Position numbers and translations under genes: made by a program. A DNA stretch of 64,000 bases from NCBI GenBank assembly GCA_965262365.1, contig OZ253541.1:3472001-3536000 (forward strand), in the 5' to 3' direction. The notes beneath the pieces were generated by a model that had not been told where the DNA came from, ran no database searches, and saw nothing but the letters and a program-made list of their open reading frames with translations. Positions 17,716-26,712 of the stretch are shown here, in pieces (within the stretch, counting starts at the first letter, position 1; every line of letters starts with the position of its first letter). The DNA is from UBA6522 sp965262365. Its GTDB lineage: Bacteria > Pseudomonadota > Gammaproteobacteria > Steroidobacterales > Rariloculaceae.

Positions 17716-18804
17716 CTACCGGATCTTCAGGCTGGCGAGCCCGATCAACACCAGAATGACGGTGATGATCCAGAAACGTACGATCACCTTGGGCTCCGCC
17801 CAGCCCTTGAGTTCAAAGTGGTGGTGCAGCGGGGCCATTCGAAAAATGCGCCGGCCGGTCAACTTGTAGGAGGCAACCTGGATCATGACTGAGACGGTTT
17901 CGATGACGAAAACTCCGCCCATGATGAACAACACCAATTCCTGCCTAACAACTACGGCCACCAGGCCCAGGGCGGCACCGAGCGCCAACGCTCCGATGTC
18001 GCCCATGAAGACCTGCGCGGGGTAGGTGTTGAACCACAAGAAGCCCAGACCGGCGCCAGCCAGGGCCGCACAGAAAACGAGCATCTCACCGGCACCCGCT
18101 ACATACGGAATACCCAGGTAAGGTGCGAAAACAGCGTTGCCTGCCGCGTACGCGAACAAACCGAGTGCGGAAGCGACGAGTACGGCAGGCATGATCGCCA
18201 GGCCGTCCAGACCGTCGGTCAGGTTGACCCCGTTGGAAGAACCGACGATCACGAGGAAGGAAAAACCCAGGTAGACGATTGCGCCCATGGGTATCAGCAA
18301 GCCGGGAAAATAGGGAATGAGCAGCGCATGCTCCACCGCGGGGTTCTCGGCCGTGACATAGAGCACGCCCGCCGCCGCCAACCCCGCTGCCGACTGCCAG
18401 AAGAACTTGGTCCCGGCCCTCAGACCCCTGGAGTTGCCCATGCTGAGCTTGCGGTAGTCGTCGACGATACCGATGATGCCGAAGGCCAACGTGCACAGCA
18501 GCACGATCCAGACGAAGCGGCTGCCGAGATCCGCCCAAAGCAGTGTGCTCACGATGATCGCCATCAGAATCAACACGCCACCCATGGTGGGCGTGCCGGC
18601 CTTGGGCAGATGGCTTTCCGGACCCACGTCGCGGATGGGCTGCCTGACCCGCCGGGACGTCAGCCGCCGGATGACGAAGGGGCCCAGCGCGAGCGACAGG
18701 ACCAGCGCCGTGAGCGCGCTGAGAATGGCCCGCATGGTGATGTACCCGAATACGTTGAACGGGGAAAAATACTGGGTCAGGTACTCGGTGACGTAGATCA
18801 GCAT
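17716..18804 (-). CDS. mraY: Phospho-MurNAc-pentapeptide transferase MraY
   Basis: Integral membrane enzyme that makes lipid I from UDP-MurNAc-pentapeptide and undecaprenyl phosphate. The diagnostic motifs are 'IGIVDDYRKLSMGNSRGL', 'NGVNLTDGLDGLA' and 'PLHHHFELKGWAEPKV'. Ten hydrophobic segments fit the 362-residue length. Its ATG overlaps the murF stop by 7 bp. Confidence 0.98.
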   Translation of the reverse strand: MLIYVTEYLTQYFSPFNVFGYITMRAILSALTALVLSLALGPFVIRRLTSRRVRQPIRDVGPESHLPKAGTPTMGGVLILMAIIVSTLLWADLGSRFVWIVLLCTLAFGIIGIVDDYRKLSMGNSRGLRAGTKFFWQSAAGLAAAGVLYVTAENPAVEHALLIPYFPGLLIPMGAIVYLGFSFLVIVGSSNGVNLTDGLDGLAIMPAVLVASALGLFAYAAGNAVFAPYLGIPYVAGAGEMLVFCAALAGAGLGFLWFNTYPAQVFMGDIGALALGAALGLVAVVVRQELVLFIMGGVFVIETVSVMIQVASYKLTGRRIFRMAPLHHHFELKGWAEPKVIVRFWIITVILVLIGLASLKIR

Positions 18805-20168
18805 GCGGCCTTCCTCTTGTCACCGCTCGTGCCGAGCGAGCCTACGAGGCGATCGAGACCCATCACCCTGGATCCCTTGACAAGCAACGTCGCGTCCTCG
18901 GTGAGCAGGGGTTCCAATGCCTGCCGCAACGCGGTCAAATCGGTAAAGGACTGCGACCCGGAACCGAAGGCCTGCGCCGCCTCGTGACTCAGGTCGCCGA
19001 GGACGAACAGCGTGTCGCAGCAGTCCCTGGCGTATTCGCCGACCTGTCGATGCAATTCGGCCGCATCGGCACCCAGTTCCGCCATGTCGCCGAGGACGAA
19101 CATCCGGCGGCCGCCGCAGCTGCGCAGGTAATCCAGTGCGGCGCGGGTGGAGGTCGGATTGGCGTTGTAAGTGTCATCGATGATGGTGGCCCCGCCGAAG
19201 CCGCTCATGCGGTGCAGGCGGCCGCTGACCGGCCGCGCCCGGCCCAGTCCGGCCCGTATCTCGTCGGCGGAGGCGCCCACGGCGTAGGCGGCCGCCGCCG
19301 CCGCAAGGGCATTGAGCACGCTATGACGCCCTCTCAGCGGCAGCGTCAACTCGAAAGCCGTCCCATCGGGCAACGCCAGAGTGAATGCCGATCCTTCGCT
19401 GACTTCCGCAACTTCGCCACGCACCGTGCAATCTGCGGACGCATCAAGGCCGAAGGTCAGTACGCGAGTGGCACGGGAGCGGCGACGCCAGATCGAACAA
19501 TAGGAGTCATCCGCGTTGAGTATTGCCGTCCCCGTGGCAGGCAGGTGATCGAGCAGTTCGCCCTTGGCCTGCGCGACGCCTGCAATGGAGCCGAAGCCCT
19601 CCAGGTGTGCGGCGCCGGCGTTGGTGATGACCCCGACGGTGGGGCCGGCCAGTTGGCTGAGCGCAGCGATCTCACCGGCATGGTTGGCGCCGAGTTCGAT
19701 GACCAGGACTTCGTGGTGGTCCGCCAGTTCCATCAACGTCAGGGGCACACCCAGATCGTTGTTCAGGTTGCCCCGCGTGACGCAGACATCGCGGCTGCCG
19801 CCGAGAATGCCGGCGATCAGTTCCTTGACCGTGGTCTTGCCGTTGCTGCCGGTGACCGCCACGACCGGGATCGGGAAGTTCTTCCGCCACCCGCGAGCCA
19901 TGCCTGACAGTGCGTTTCGCGTGTCGCTGACCCGGACCTGCGGCAGCGGTACGTCCGCCGGGCGCGAGACCACTGCACCGGCGGCGTTCCTCGCGCGAGC
20001 ATCGGAGACAAAGTCGTTGCCGTCGAACCGTTCCCCCGGGATGGCGACGAACAGGGCGCCGGGGTCCAACTTGCGGGTGTCGATGCTGACGCGGCCGAAC
20101 GCGGCGTCGGCGCCGAGCAGCGTCCCACTCACTTGCTGCGCCACCGCCGCCAGCGTTCTAGACCGCAT
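18798..20168 (-). CDS. murF: UDP-MurNAc-tripeptide:D-Ala-D-Ala ligase MurF
   Basis: Adds the D-Ala-D-Ala dipeptide to complete the UDP-MurNAc-pentapeptide. 'SIDTRKLDPGALFVAIPGERFDG' is the typical N-terminal domain. 'AVTGSNGKTTVKELI' is the P-loop, with 'VIELGANHAGEIA' and 'IIDDTYNANPTS' downstream. The length is 456 residues. A 45-bp gap separates it from murE, one of the few non-overlapping junctions here. The D-Ala-D-Ala it uses must come from a ddl outside this cluster. Confidence 0.97.
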   Translation of the reverse strand: MRSRTLAAVAQQVSGTLLGADAAFGRVSIDTRKLDPGALFVAIPGERFDGNDFVSDARARNAAGAVVSRPADVPLPQVRVSDTRNALSGMARGWRKNFPIPVVAVTGSNGKTTVKELIAGILGGSRDVCVTRGNLNNDLGVPLTLMELADHHEVLVIELGANHAGEIAALSQLAGPTVGVITNAGAAHLEGFGSIAGVAQAKGELLDHLPATGTAILNADDSYCSIWRRRSRATRVLTFGLDASADCTVRGEVAEVSEGSAFTLALPDGTAFELTLPLRGRHSVLNALAAAAAAYAVGASADEIRAGLGRARPVSGRLHRMSGFGGATIIDDTYNANPTSTRAALDYLRSCGGRRMFVLGDMAELGADAAELHRQVGEYARDCCDTLFVLGDLSHEAAQAFGSGSQSFTDLTALRQALEPLLTEDATLLVKGSRVMGLDRLVGSLGTSGDKRKAAC

Positions 20169-20213
20169 TGTTCGCCAACCTCCCGTCGCGCGCGCCGGTA
20201 CTGAAACGGGAAC

Positions 20214-21710
20214 TCATGCCGACTCTCCCAGGGCGGCACGGACCGTCGCGACGTCGCTGAAATCGCGATCGTGACCGGCCAGCGACTGCCGCAGTTCGTG
20301 CCCCTTGCCCGCCACCAGAACCACATCGCCCGGCTTCGCCCTGGCGACAGTCTCGACGATGGCCGTGGCGCGGTCGTGTTCAATTCGGACATCCTGGTGA
20401 TCAATCATGCCGGCTCGGATATCGGCAACGATCGCCCCCGGATCCTCGCCGCGCGGATTGTCGTCCGTCAGCACGATATGGTCTGCGAACCGGGACGCCG
20501 CATCGCCCATCATCGGGCGCTTGCCCCGGTCGCGCTCGCCGCCGCAACCGAAGACGCACCAGAGTTCGCCGGGGATCAGGCGATACAGGTGTCCGAGGAC
20601 CCGCTCCAGTCCTGCGGGCGTATGAGCGTAATCCACGGAAACCCAGGGGAGTTGCTCGCCACCCCCCAGTACCTGCATGCGGCCGGCTGGCGCCTGGCAG
20701 CGGCTCAGGGCCTCGCAGGCTTCGACAATCGGCACATCCCAGCCCAGCAGCACGCCCAGCGCCAGGAGCAGATTTTCGGCGTTGAAGTCACCCACCAGGG
20801 GCGAATCCAGCAGGGCTTCGTCCTCCCCCGCTGCCCCGACGAGCAGCCCGTCGACTCGAACGGACAGACCATTCATGGTCGATTCCACCACGGTTCCCCG
20901 AAGGTCGCCGCGGTCATGCAGGCTGACCTCGACACGCTCGATCGGATCGGCCAGTTCACGCGCCAGCGCCGCGCCGAAGGGATCGTCCACGAAGATCACC
21001 GCGCGGCGCAGTTCCGGCCACTGGAACAGCCGCGCCTTGGCCGACCTGTAGTTGTCCATATCGCCGTGGTAGTCCAGGTGATCGCGGGTGAGATTGGTAA
21101 ATACGGCGGTATCCAGTGTCAGCCCGGCGATCCGGTTCTGCGCCAGGGCATGGGAGGAAACCTCCATCGCCACGTAACCTGCGTCCAGCGACCCCAGGGT
21201 GCGGTGGAGCGACAGGCAGTCCGGGGTTGTCAGTCCCTGTGGGTTGAGACCCGGCGGAATCCCGGCGCCCACCGTGCCCACGTAACCGCAGGGCGAACCC
21301 CGAAGGGTCAGCGCCTGGGCCACGAGATACGCCACAGTGCTCTTGCCGTTGGTACCGGTTATTCCGGCCAGCCGCGGGGTGGAGTGGCCCGGAGAAAAGA
21401 AGGTACGACCCAGTTCGCCAACCCGGCCGCGCAGATTCGCGACGGCGAGGTTCGGCACGTCGCCGGTACTGACCTCGATCCCCGGCGCCGGCTCGTACAA
21501 GACGACCGTCGCGCCCCGCGCAACGGCATCGGCCGCGAATTCCAGACCGTGGCTCTCGCCGCCCTGAACGGCTACGAAGGCTGCGCCCGGCCCCGCCTGG
21601 CGGCTGTCCATCACCAGGTCCGCGATCTCGAAGCAGCTCAATTCGGCCGGAACCACGCCGCCGAGCAACTCGCCCAGCGTCATGACCGTTCCCACTGCCG
21701 CGGCCATCAT
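20214..21710 (-). CDS. murE: UDP-MurNAc-dipeptide:meso-DAP ligase MurE
   Basis: Adds the third stem residue. 'GITGTNGKSTVAYLVAQAL' is the P-loop, and 'VAMEVSSHALAQNR' and 'FTNLTRDHLDYHG' are conserved. The specificity motif reads DNPR (in 'LTDDNPRGEDP'), which marks meso-diaminopimelate rather than lysine as substrate, as expected for a Gram-negative cell. The ATG at 21710 forms an ATGA overlap with the ftsI stop; a GTG two codons upstream is less likely. The product is 498 residues. Confidence 0.97.
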   Translation of the reverse strand: MMAAAVGTVMTLGELLGGVVPAELSCFEIADLVMDSRQAGPGAAFVAVQGGESHGLEFAADAVARGATVVLYEPAPGIEVSTGDVPNLAVANLRGRVGELGRTFFSPGHSTPRLAGITGTNGKSTVAYLVAQALTLRGSPCGYVGTVGAGIPPGLNPQGLTTPDCLSLHRTLGSLDAGYVAMEVSSHALAQNRIAGLTLDTAVFTNLTRDHLDYHGDMDNYRSAKARLFQWPELRRAVIFVDDPFGAALARELADPIERVEVSLHDRGDLRGTVVESTMNGLSVRVDGLLVGAAGEDEALLDSPLVGDFNAENLLLALGVLLGWDVPIVEACEALSRCQAPAGRMQVLGGGEQLPWVSVDYAHTPAGLERVLGHLYRLIPGELWCVFGCGGERDRGKRPMMGDAASRFADHIVLTDDNPRGEDPGAIVADIRAGMIDHQDVRIEHDRATAIVETVARAKPGDVVLVAGKGHELRQSLAGHDRDFSDVATVRAALGESA

Positions 21711-23440
21711 TGGCACACCCCGGCGGTGGCGCCCTGGGCGAGGCTGGTCATGGGTGGTTCCCGCAGACCGTCGGGTGGCACCGAGAGCAGGCGAAGTCCG
21801 CCTGCGACGATTCGGGAAAAGATCGGCGCTGCCACTTCGCCGCCGTAGTACGCTGAACGCCGCGGTTCATCGATGACCACGACCGCCACCAGCCGCGGAT
21901 CGCTCACCGGCGCGAAGCCGCCGAAGACCGCCAGATAGCGATCTCCGAAATAGCCGCCTTCGCCGGACTTCCACGCGGTACCGGTCTTGCCCGCCACGCG
22001 GAAGTTGGCCACCGCCGCGCGCCGCCCGGTACCCTGCGCCACCACGGTCTCCAGCATGCCCTGCAGCGTGACGGCGGTGTGGCTGGACAGGACCTGCTCG
22101 CCCTGTTCCGCTTCGTCCACCGCCAGCAGCGAAACGGGGCGGCGCACGCCATCGGCGGCGATCGCCGCGTAAGCCTGCGCCAGTTGCAACGCCGTGACCG
22201 AAACGCCATATCCGTACGAGAGCGTGGCCTGGCCTACCGGGTTCCAATAGTGGACATCCTGCAGCACGCCGGCGGATTCCCCGGGGAATCCGCTCTCGGT
22301 GACCCGGCCGAGCCCCAACCGCGACAATGTCGACCACAGGTGCTCCTGATCCAGTTCCAGCGCGAGCTTGGCGGCGCCTACGTTGCTGGAACGCGCCAGT
22401 ATGGTGGTCAGATCGATTGGGCCAAGATTGTTGTTGTCCCTGGTGATCTCCCGGCCATCGACCCAAAGCGTGCCGGGCGAGGTATCGATTACGGAACTCG
22501 GTTTGTATCGACCGCTCTCCAGCGCGGCGGCAACCACGAAGGGCTTTACGCTCGATCCCGGCTCGAAGATATCCGTGATTGCACGGTTCCGGTATCGGGA
22601 CGGATCGTACTGGGTGCGATTGTTCGGGTTGTACGACGGCTGGTTCACCATCGCCAGCACTTCGCCGGTGGCCGGGTCCAGGATGACCACCGAACCGGAG
22701 ATGGCGTCGTGATCGGCGACGGCCTGCTTGAGCTCGCGATAGGCCAGATACTGCAGCCTGAGATCCAGGCTGGCCCTGAGCGTCCTGCCGGGCCGGGCGG
22801 GTTTGACCAGATCCACGTCCTCGACGATGCGTCCCATGCGGTCGCGCAGCACCCGCTTGGCGCCGTGCTCCCCCTTGAGCCAATAGTCGAATTCGAATTC
22901 CAGGCCTTCCTGACCCACGTCGTCGATGTTGGTAAAGCCGAGCAGATGCCCGACCACCTCGCCCGCCGGGTAGTAACGCCGGTACTCGCGAAACGTCGCC
23001 ACTCCGGGAATTCCCAGTTGCAGCACCCGGGAGGCATGATCCGGAGGCAGGTGCCGGCGCAGGTAGACGAATTCCCGTTCCAGGTTGCTGGTGACGCGCC
23101 GCACGAGCCAGTCCTCGTCGATTTCCAGGATCTCCGCCAATTCGGGCAGGCGATGCATGGCCGGCGCCAGGTCCTGAGGATTCGCCCAGATGCTGTCTAC
23201 GGGCGTGCTGACGGCCAGCGGCTCTCCGTGCCGGTCGGTGATCGTTCCCCGGTGTGCGGAAATCTGTACGGTGCGCAGGTAACGATCGTCGCCCTGCGCG
23301 GAGAGAAACTCCCTCTGGTAGACCTGCAGATAGAGAATGCGGCCTTCGAGCACCAGGCCGCCGCAGATGAACGCAAGGATGATCAGCGTGGTGCGCCCGC
23401 GCTTCCAGTTCACCGGCTCGGGTGTCTTGCCTGGCTTCAT
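21707..23440 (-). CDS. ftsI: Septal peptidoglycan transpeptidase FtsI (PBP3)
   Basis: Class B penicillin-binding protein that crosslinks septal peptidoglycan with FtsW. After a short cytoplasmic tail there is one membrane anchor (LIILAFICGGLVLEGRILYL). 'RGTITDRHGEPLAVS' opens the periplasmic pedestal domain. The catalytic motifs are EPGSSVKPF (SxxK), ARSSNVG (SxN) and AGKTGTAWK (KTG). At 577 residues it is normal. Its ATG overlaps the ftsL stop as ATGA. Confidence 0.98.
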   Translation of the reverse strand: MKPGKTPEPVNWKRGRTTLIILAFICGGLVLEGRILYLQVYQREFLSAQGDDRYLRTVQISAHRGTITDRHGEPLAVSTPVDSIWANPQDLAPAMHRLPELAEILEIDEDWLVRRVTSNLEREFVYLRRHLPPDHASRVLQLGIPGVATFREYRRYYPAGEVVGHLLGFTNIDDVGQEGLEFEFDYWLKGEHGAKRVLRDRMGRIVEDVDLVKPARPGRTLRASLDLRLQYLAYRELKQAVADHDAISGSVVILDPATGEVLAMVNQPSYNPNNRTQYDPSRYRNRAITDIFEPGSSVKPFVVAAALESGRYKPSSVIDTSPGTLWVDGREITRDNNNLGPIDLTTILARSSNVGAAKLALELDQEHLWSTLSRLGLGRVTESGFPGESAGVLQDVHYWNPVGQATLSYGYGVSVTALQLAQAYAAIAADGVRRPVSLLAVDEAEQGEQVLSSHTAVTLQGMLETVVAQGTGRRAAVANFRVAGKTGTAWKSGEGGYFGDRYLAVFGGFAPVSDPRLVAVVVIDEPRRSAYYGGEVAAPIFSRIVAGGLRLLSVPPDGLREPPMTSLAQGATAGVCQ

Positions 23441-23724
23441 GATTCGGGCTCTGCCACCAGGATGATTTCGTTGGCGTCTACCTGCCTGAGGTTGAGCCGT
23501 TCCCGCGCGATGGCTTCAATCATCCCGTGCGTTGCCCAGGTACTTTCCTCCAGTTGAAGGCGCCCCCAGTCGGCCTGAAGGCGGTCGCGTTCCCGGTTCA
23601 GCGATTCCAGTTCCACGAATAGCTGGCGAGCCTGGTGCTCAACCTGAATGACCACGACGCCCGTAGCGGTGACCGCCGCAGCCAGGACCGCAAGAGCACC
23701 GAACTGAAGCCCCCTGGCTGTCAT
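23437..23724 (-). CDS. ftsL: Cell division protein FtsL
   Basis: Small bitopic protein of the FtsQLB complex that activates FtsWI. The 95 residues contain one membrane segment (GALAVLAAAVTATGVVVIQV) and a periplasmic coiled coil with leucines at heptad spacing. A 'IEAIARERLNLRQVDANEIILV' tail is characteristic of the family. The gene overlaps rsmH at its start and ftsI at its end by four bases each. Confidence 0.93.
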   Translation of the reverse strand: MTARGLQFGALAVLAAAVTATGVVVIQVEHQARQLFVELESLNRERDRLQADWGRLQLEESTWATHGMIEAIARERLNLRQVDANEIILVAEPES

Positions 23725-24656
23725 GTCACGGCCCCCAGTCGCTCGGCGACTCGCAGACGGGCGCTTCGCGCACGAGGATTTGCATCGACTTCGTTCTGCC
23801 GCGGTCGAATCAGCCCGCCGATGAGACGCATCGTCGGGCCCGCGCCGGGCGGGATGTCCGGCAACCCTGCGTAAACCGGGTCGCCCTTGGCTTGCCGAGC
23901 CATGAAGCGCTTGACGATCCGGTCTTCAAGCGAATGGAAACTCATGACGCACAACCGCCCGCCCCCCGCGAGCAACCGAAGGCATTGATCGAGCGCCGTC
24001 TCCAGCGACTTGAGTTCGCGGTTGATCTGGATTCGGATCGCCTGGAAGACGCGTGTCGCCGGGTGGATCCGGCGGTTTCCCGGTCCTGCCGCCCGCGCCA
24101 CGATCGCCGCCAATTGACCGGTCGTGTCGATGGGTGCCGACGCCCGAGCCTCAAGAATCGCCCGCGCAATGCGTCGCGCCCGCGGCTCCTCGCCGAAACG
24201 CCGCAGCACGCCCGCCAATTCGGCCTCCCCCACCTGCTGCAGCCACTGCTGCGCGCTGATGCCTTCGTCAGTATTCATGCGCATGTCCAGGGGTCCGTCC
24301 CTGGAGAAACTGAAACCCCGCTCCGCGTCATCCAGTTGCGCGGAGGAGATGCCCAGATCGAAGAGCGCACCGGCGAGGCGTTGCTCGCGAAGCCAGGGCG
24401 CCACGAGCGCGCGAAAATTCTCGAAACCGCCGAAACGGACGGAGAACCGGGGATCGCTGCCGAAGTTATCGCGGGCGTGCTCCACGGCTTCGGGGTCCTT
24501 GTCCAGAGCCAGCAGCCTGCCGTGTTCCCCCAGTGCCGCCAGGATTCCGGAGGTATGCCCGCCGCGGCCATAGGTACTGTCGACGTACCAGCCGTCTCGT
24601 GATACCGCCAGACCGTCCAAAGCTTCATTCAACAGCACCGGTCGATGACTCGCCAT
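23721..24656 (-). CDS. rsmH: 16S rRNA (cytosine-1402-N4) methyltransferase RsmH
   Basis: SAM-dependent enzyme modifying C1402 in the decoding centre. 'HRPVLLNEALDGL' is the N-terminal signature, and 'YVDSTYGRGGHTSGIL' and 'LLALDKDPEAVEHA' are SAM-binding motifs. 'ALFDLGISSAQLDDAERGFSF' and 'FHSLEDRIVKRFM' follow. The length of 311 residues is typical. It starts 24 bp after mraZ, the standard second place in the dcw cluster. Confidence 0.98.
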   Translation of the reverse strand: MASHRPVLLNEALDGLAVSRDGWYVDSTYGRGGHTSGILAALGEHGRLLALDKDPEAVEHARDNFGSDPRFSVRFGGFENFRALVAPWLREQRLAGALFDLGISSAQLDDAERGFSFSRDGPLDMRMNTDEGISAQQWLQQVGEAELAGVLRRFGEEPRARRIARAILEARASAPIDTTGQLAAIVARAAGPGNRRIHPATRVFQAIRIQINRELKSLETALDQCLRLLAGGGRLCVMSFHSLEDRIVKRFMARQAKGDPVYAGLPDIPPGAGPTMRLIGGLIRPRQNEVDANPRARSARLRVAERLGAVT

Positions 24657-24680
24657 TGCGCGCTCAACAGTCCGGGGAGG

Positions 24681-25133
24681 TCAGAGGGAGAGAGATTCGA
24701 GTTCGGCCGGCAAGTCAAGGCCTTCACCGAAATCTACAGCCAGCCATTCGTCCCGTCGTGTGTTCCAGAGATCCTCGTCCCACAATTCGAACTTGTTGCC
24801 CTGACCAAGCAGCACGGCCCGCTTGTCCAGTCTCGCTACTTCGCGAAGTTCCTTCGGTAGCAGCACGCGCCCATGCGCATCCACTTGCAAGTCCTTGGAA
24901 TAGCCCATCATGATTCGCTGCAATCGGCGGGCCGTCGGGTTAAAATTCGGAACGGCCATGAGTTTGCGTTCGAATTCCTCCCAATCAGGCAGCGGGTAAA
25001 TGAGCAGGCATTCACGATCGACGGTTGCGACCAGGTGTCCGTCGGCACGAATGGACAGATCCTCCCGGTATCGGCTCGGGATGGCCATCCTCCCTTTGGA
25101 ATCCAGGGCAATTTTTGAGGCACCGCGGAACAT
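24681..25133 (-). CDS. mraZ: Transcriptional regulator MraZ
   Basis: AbrB-fold repressor of the dcw operon. The 150 residues carry two SpoVT/AbrB-like repeats, each with a DxxGR core ('ALDSKGRMAIPSRYRE' and 'QVDAHGRVLLPKELRE'). The ATG at 25133 (MFRGASKIALD) is preferred over an in-frame ATG 18 codons upstream because it matches the family start; the longer form would run into the operator repeats. It is the first gene of the operon, directly downstream of its predicted binding site. Confidence 0.96.
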   Translation of the reverse strand: MFRGASKIALDSKGRMAIPSRYREDLSIRADGHLVATVDRECLLIYPLPDWEEFERKLMAVPNFNPTARRLQRIMMGYSKDLQVDAHGRVLLPKELREVARLDKRAVLLGQGNKFELWDEDLWNTRRDEWLAVDFGEGLDLPAELESLSL

Positions 25134-25139
25134 ATAAAA

Positions 25140-25164
25140 CCCATTTCTCCCCACATTTGTCCAC
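25140..25164 (-). promoter_or_regulatory. Predicted MraZ operator (three direct repeats)
   Basis: Read on the minus strand, three boxes GTGGA, GTGGG and ATGGG follow each other at exactly 10-bp pitch, separated by 5-bp spacers (CAAAT and GAGAA). This is the arrangement MraZ is known to bind (TGGGN repeats spaced by five bases). The site ends 6 bp before the mraZ ATG and lies just downstream of the predicted -10 box, so binding would block transcription of the whole cluster. Confidence 0.75.
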
Positions 25165-25172
25165 TTTTCGAC

Positions 25173-25202
25173 ACTATATGGACGCAATTAGTTGCATGTC
25201 AA
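25173..25202 (-). promoter_or_regulatory. Predicted sigma-70 promoter of the dcw operon
   Basis: On the minus strand a perfect -35 TTGACA (25197-25202) and a -10 TATAGT (25173-25178, one mismatch) are separated by 18 bp. Transcription would start a few bases before the MraZ repeats. The surrounding sequence is AT-rich compared with the flanking genes. Confidence 0.75.
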
Positions 25203-25471
25203 CTAATTTTTTTTGTTGTGACAGTGAGTTAGGCGCGAAATTTGTTCGCTGGAGACGCCCGGGGACAACTAACAATCAATAAGTTATGCGTTGTTCCTTG
25301 GGTTAACATTTAGGAAAACGTCAGAACTAACTCGCAAGTTTGTTCCGAACAGGACTCCCGGGGCCAGGAAAGGTCTCCCCCTGGTGCTCTATCCAACTGA
25401 TAATTGCGTATCGGCGCGCCCTTCGGGTGGTCGCAGGCTCGCCTCTGGCCGTGTTGCGCCGCATTGAGGAA
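25203..25471. other. Gene-free spacer between the dcw promoter and rnpB
   Basis: No coding frame is convincing here. It is partly AT-rich. On the minus strand around 25385-25410 a short stretch (CAGTTGGATAGAGC) resembles the D-arm of a tRNA, but no acceptor stem, anticodon arm or T-arm could be paired around it. No clear terminator with a T-run was seen after rnpB. Confidence 0.5.
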
Positions 25472-25812
25472 GGGAGTCGGCCTGTAAGCCGGGTTCTGTC
25501 GAGGACAGCCATTCATCTTGGACGTGCGTCACCGCACGTCTCCAGCGACCTACCCGGGAACTCGTGTGGGCACACTGCAATCGTTCCTCTATTCGGTCTT
25601 GCTTCGAGTGGGGTTTACCCTGCCACAGGTGTTACCACCTGCGCGGTGCGCTCTTACCGCACCATTTCACCCTTACCGGCCTCACGGCCGGCGGTATATT
25701 TTCTGCGGCACTTTCCGTAGGCTCACGCCCCCCAGGCGTTACCTGGCACCCTGCCCAATGAAGCCCGGACTTTCCTCCAGGATTACTCCCAGCGACTGCC
25801 CGGCCGACTCCC
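25472..25812 (-). ncRNA. rnpB: RNase P RNA (bacterial type A)
   Basis: Catalytic RNA that matures tRNA 5' ends. On the minus strand it opens with GGGAGTCGGCCGGGCAGTCGC, followed by the conserved 'GAGGAAAGTCCGGGCT' core. It closes with 'GACAGAACCCGGCTTACAGGCCGACTCCC', whose end pairs with the 5' end to form P1. The length of about 340 nt fits type A. It begins 13 bp after the rsmI stop, the usual gammaproteobacterial rsmI-rnpB-mraZ order. Ends are judged by the P1 pairing and may be off by a few bases. Confidence 0.96.
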
Positions 25813-25824
25813 GCGAATAGACTA

Positions 25825-26667
25825 TCAGAGCGGCCGTCCTCGCGTGAGCCTGTAGACGTGGTTGCGGGATACGCCGAGAATTTTGAAGGTCAGCGTCACC
25901 GCGACCTTGCTTGAAACTTCGGCGGCTATCAGATTGAAAACCCTCAGGATTTCTGCATCTCCTGCCGTGATATTCTCGTCACGACCGGCGACTACCAGCA
26001 CAAACTCGCCCTTGAGGGGAATCATGCCGCCAAGCTGCTCCGCAAGCGTCCCCAGCGTCCCTCTGTGCACGCTCTCATGAAGCTTGGTGAGTTCCCGTAA
26101 CATGCTGGCAAGACGATCGGAACCGAACTGCGCCCGCAACTCGGCCATGGTCTCGCGGATCCGGTGAACCGATTCGAACAACACGACCGTGGCGGTTTCA
26201 CTCGCCAGGCTCTCAAGGCGCACTCGACGGGGGCCGGGACGGCGCGGCAGAAACCCCTCGAAGACGAACCGGTCGGTAGACTCTCCGGCCACTGACAGCG
26301 CGGCCGCCAGCGCGCTTGGACCCGGGACCGAGACCACCGGCGCACCGGCGGCATGCGCCGCGCGCACGAGCAGCAGACCGGGGTCGCTCAGCAACGGCGT
26401 GCCCGCATCGCTTACCAGCGCAACCGACTCCCCGCGTTTCAGCCGCTCCACCAACCCGGGAGTCTGCCGGGCCTCGTTGTGATCGTGGCAGGAGATTGTG
26501 GGCGTTTTGACCCCAAACTGCGATAGCAATCGCCGCGTTCGCCGAGTATCCTCGGCAGCTATCAGGTCCACCGAGTCGAGCACTCGACGCGCCCTCGGGC
26601 TGATGTCATCCAGGTTACCGATGGGCGTCGCGACGACGTAGAGTGTGCCGGTAGAAGTCGAGCTCAT
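25825..26667 (-). CDS. rsmI: 16S rRNA (cytidine-1402-2'-O) methyltransferase RsmI
   Basis: Partners with RsmH in modifying C1402 of 16S rRNA. The tetrapyrrole-methylase fold is marked by 'LYVVATPIGNLDDISPRA', 'DLIAAEDTRRTRRLL', 'ALVSDAGTPLLSDPG' and 'VVSVPGPSALAAAL'. The ATG at 26667 (MSSTSTGTLYVV) gives 280 residues; an earlier in-frame start would reach into the lpoA side. It diverges from lpoA, as in many gammaproteobacteria. Confidence 0.97.
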   Translation of the reverse strand: MSSTSTGTLYVVATPIGNLDDISPRARRVLDSVDLIAAEDTRRTRRLLSQFGVKTPTISCHDHNEARQTPGLVERLKRGESVALVSDAGTPLLSDPGLLLVRAAHAAGAPVVSVPGPSALAAALSVAGESTDRFVFEGFLPRRPGPRRVRLESLASETATVVLFESVHRIRETMAELRAQFGSDRLASMLRELTKLHESVHRGTLGTLAEQLGGMIPLKGEFVLVVAGRDENITAGDAEILRVFNLIAAEVSSKVAVTLTFKILGVSRNHVYRLTRGRPL

Positions 26668-26712
26668 GCGATCATGCTGCCCGCGAGCAACCGAACAGTG
26701 CAAGCATTGCCC

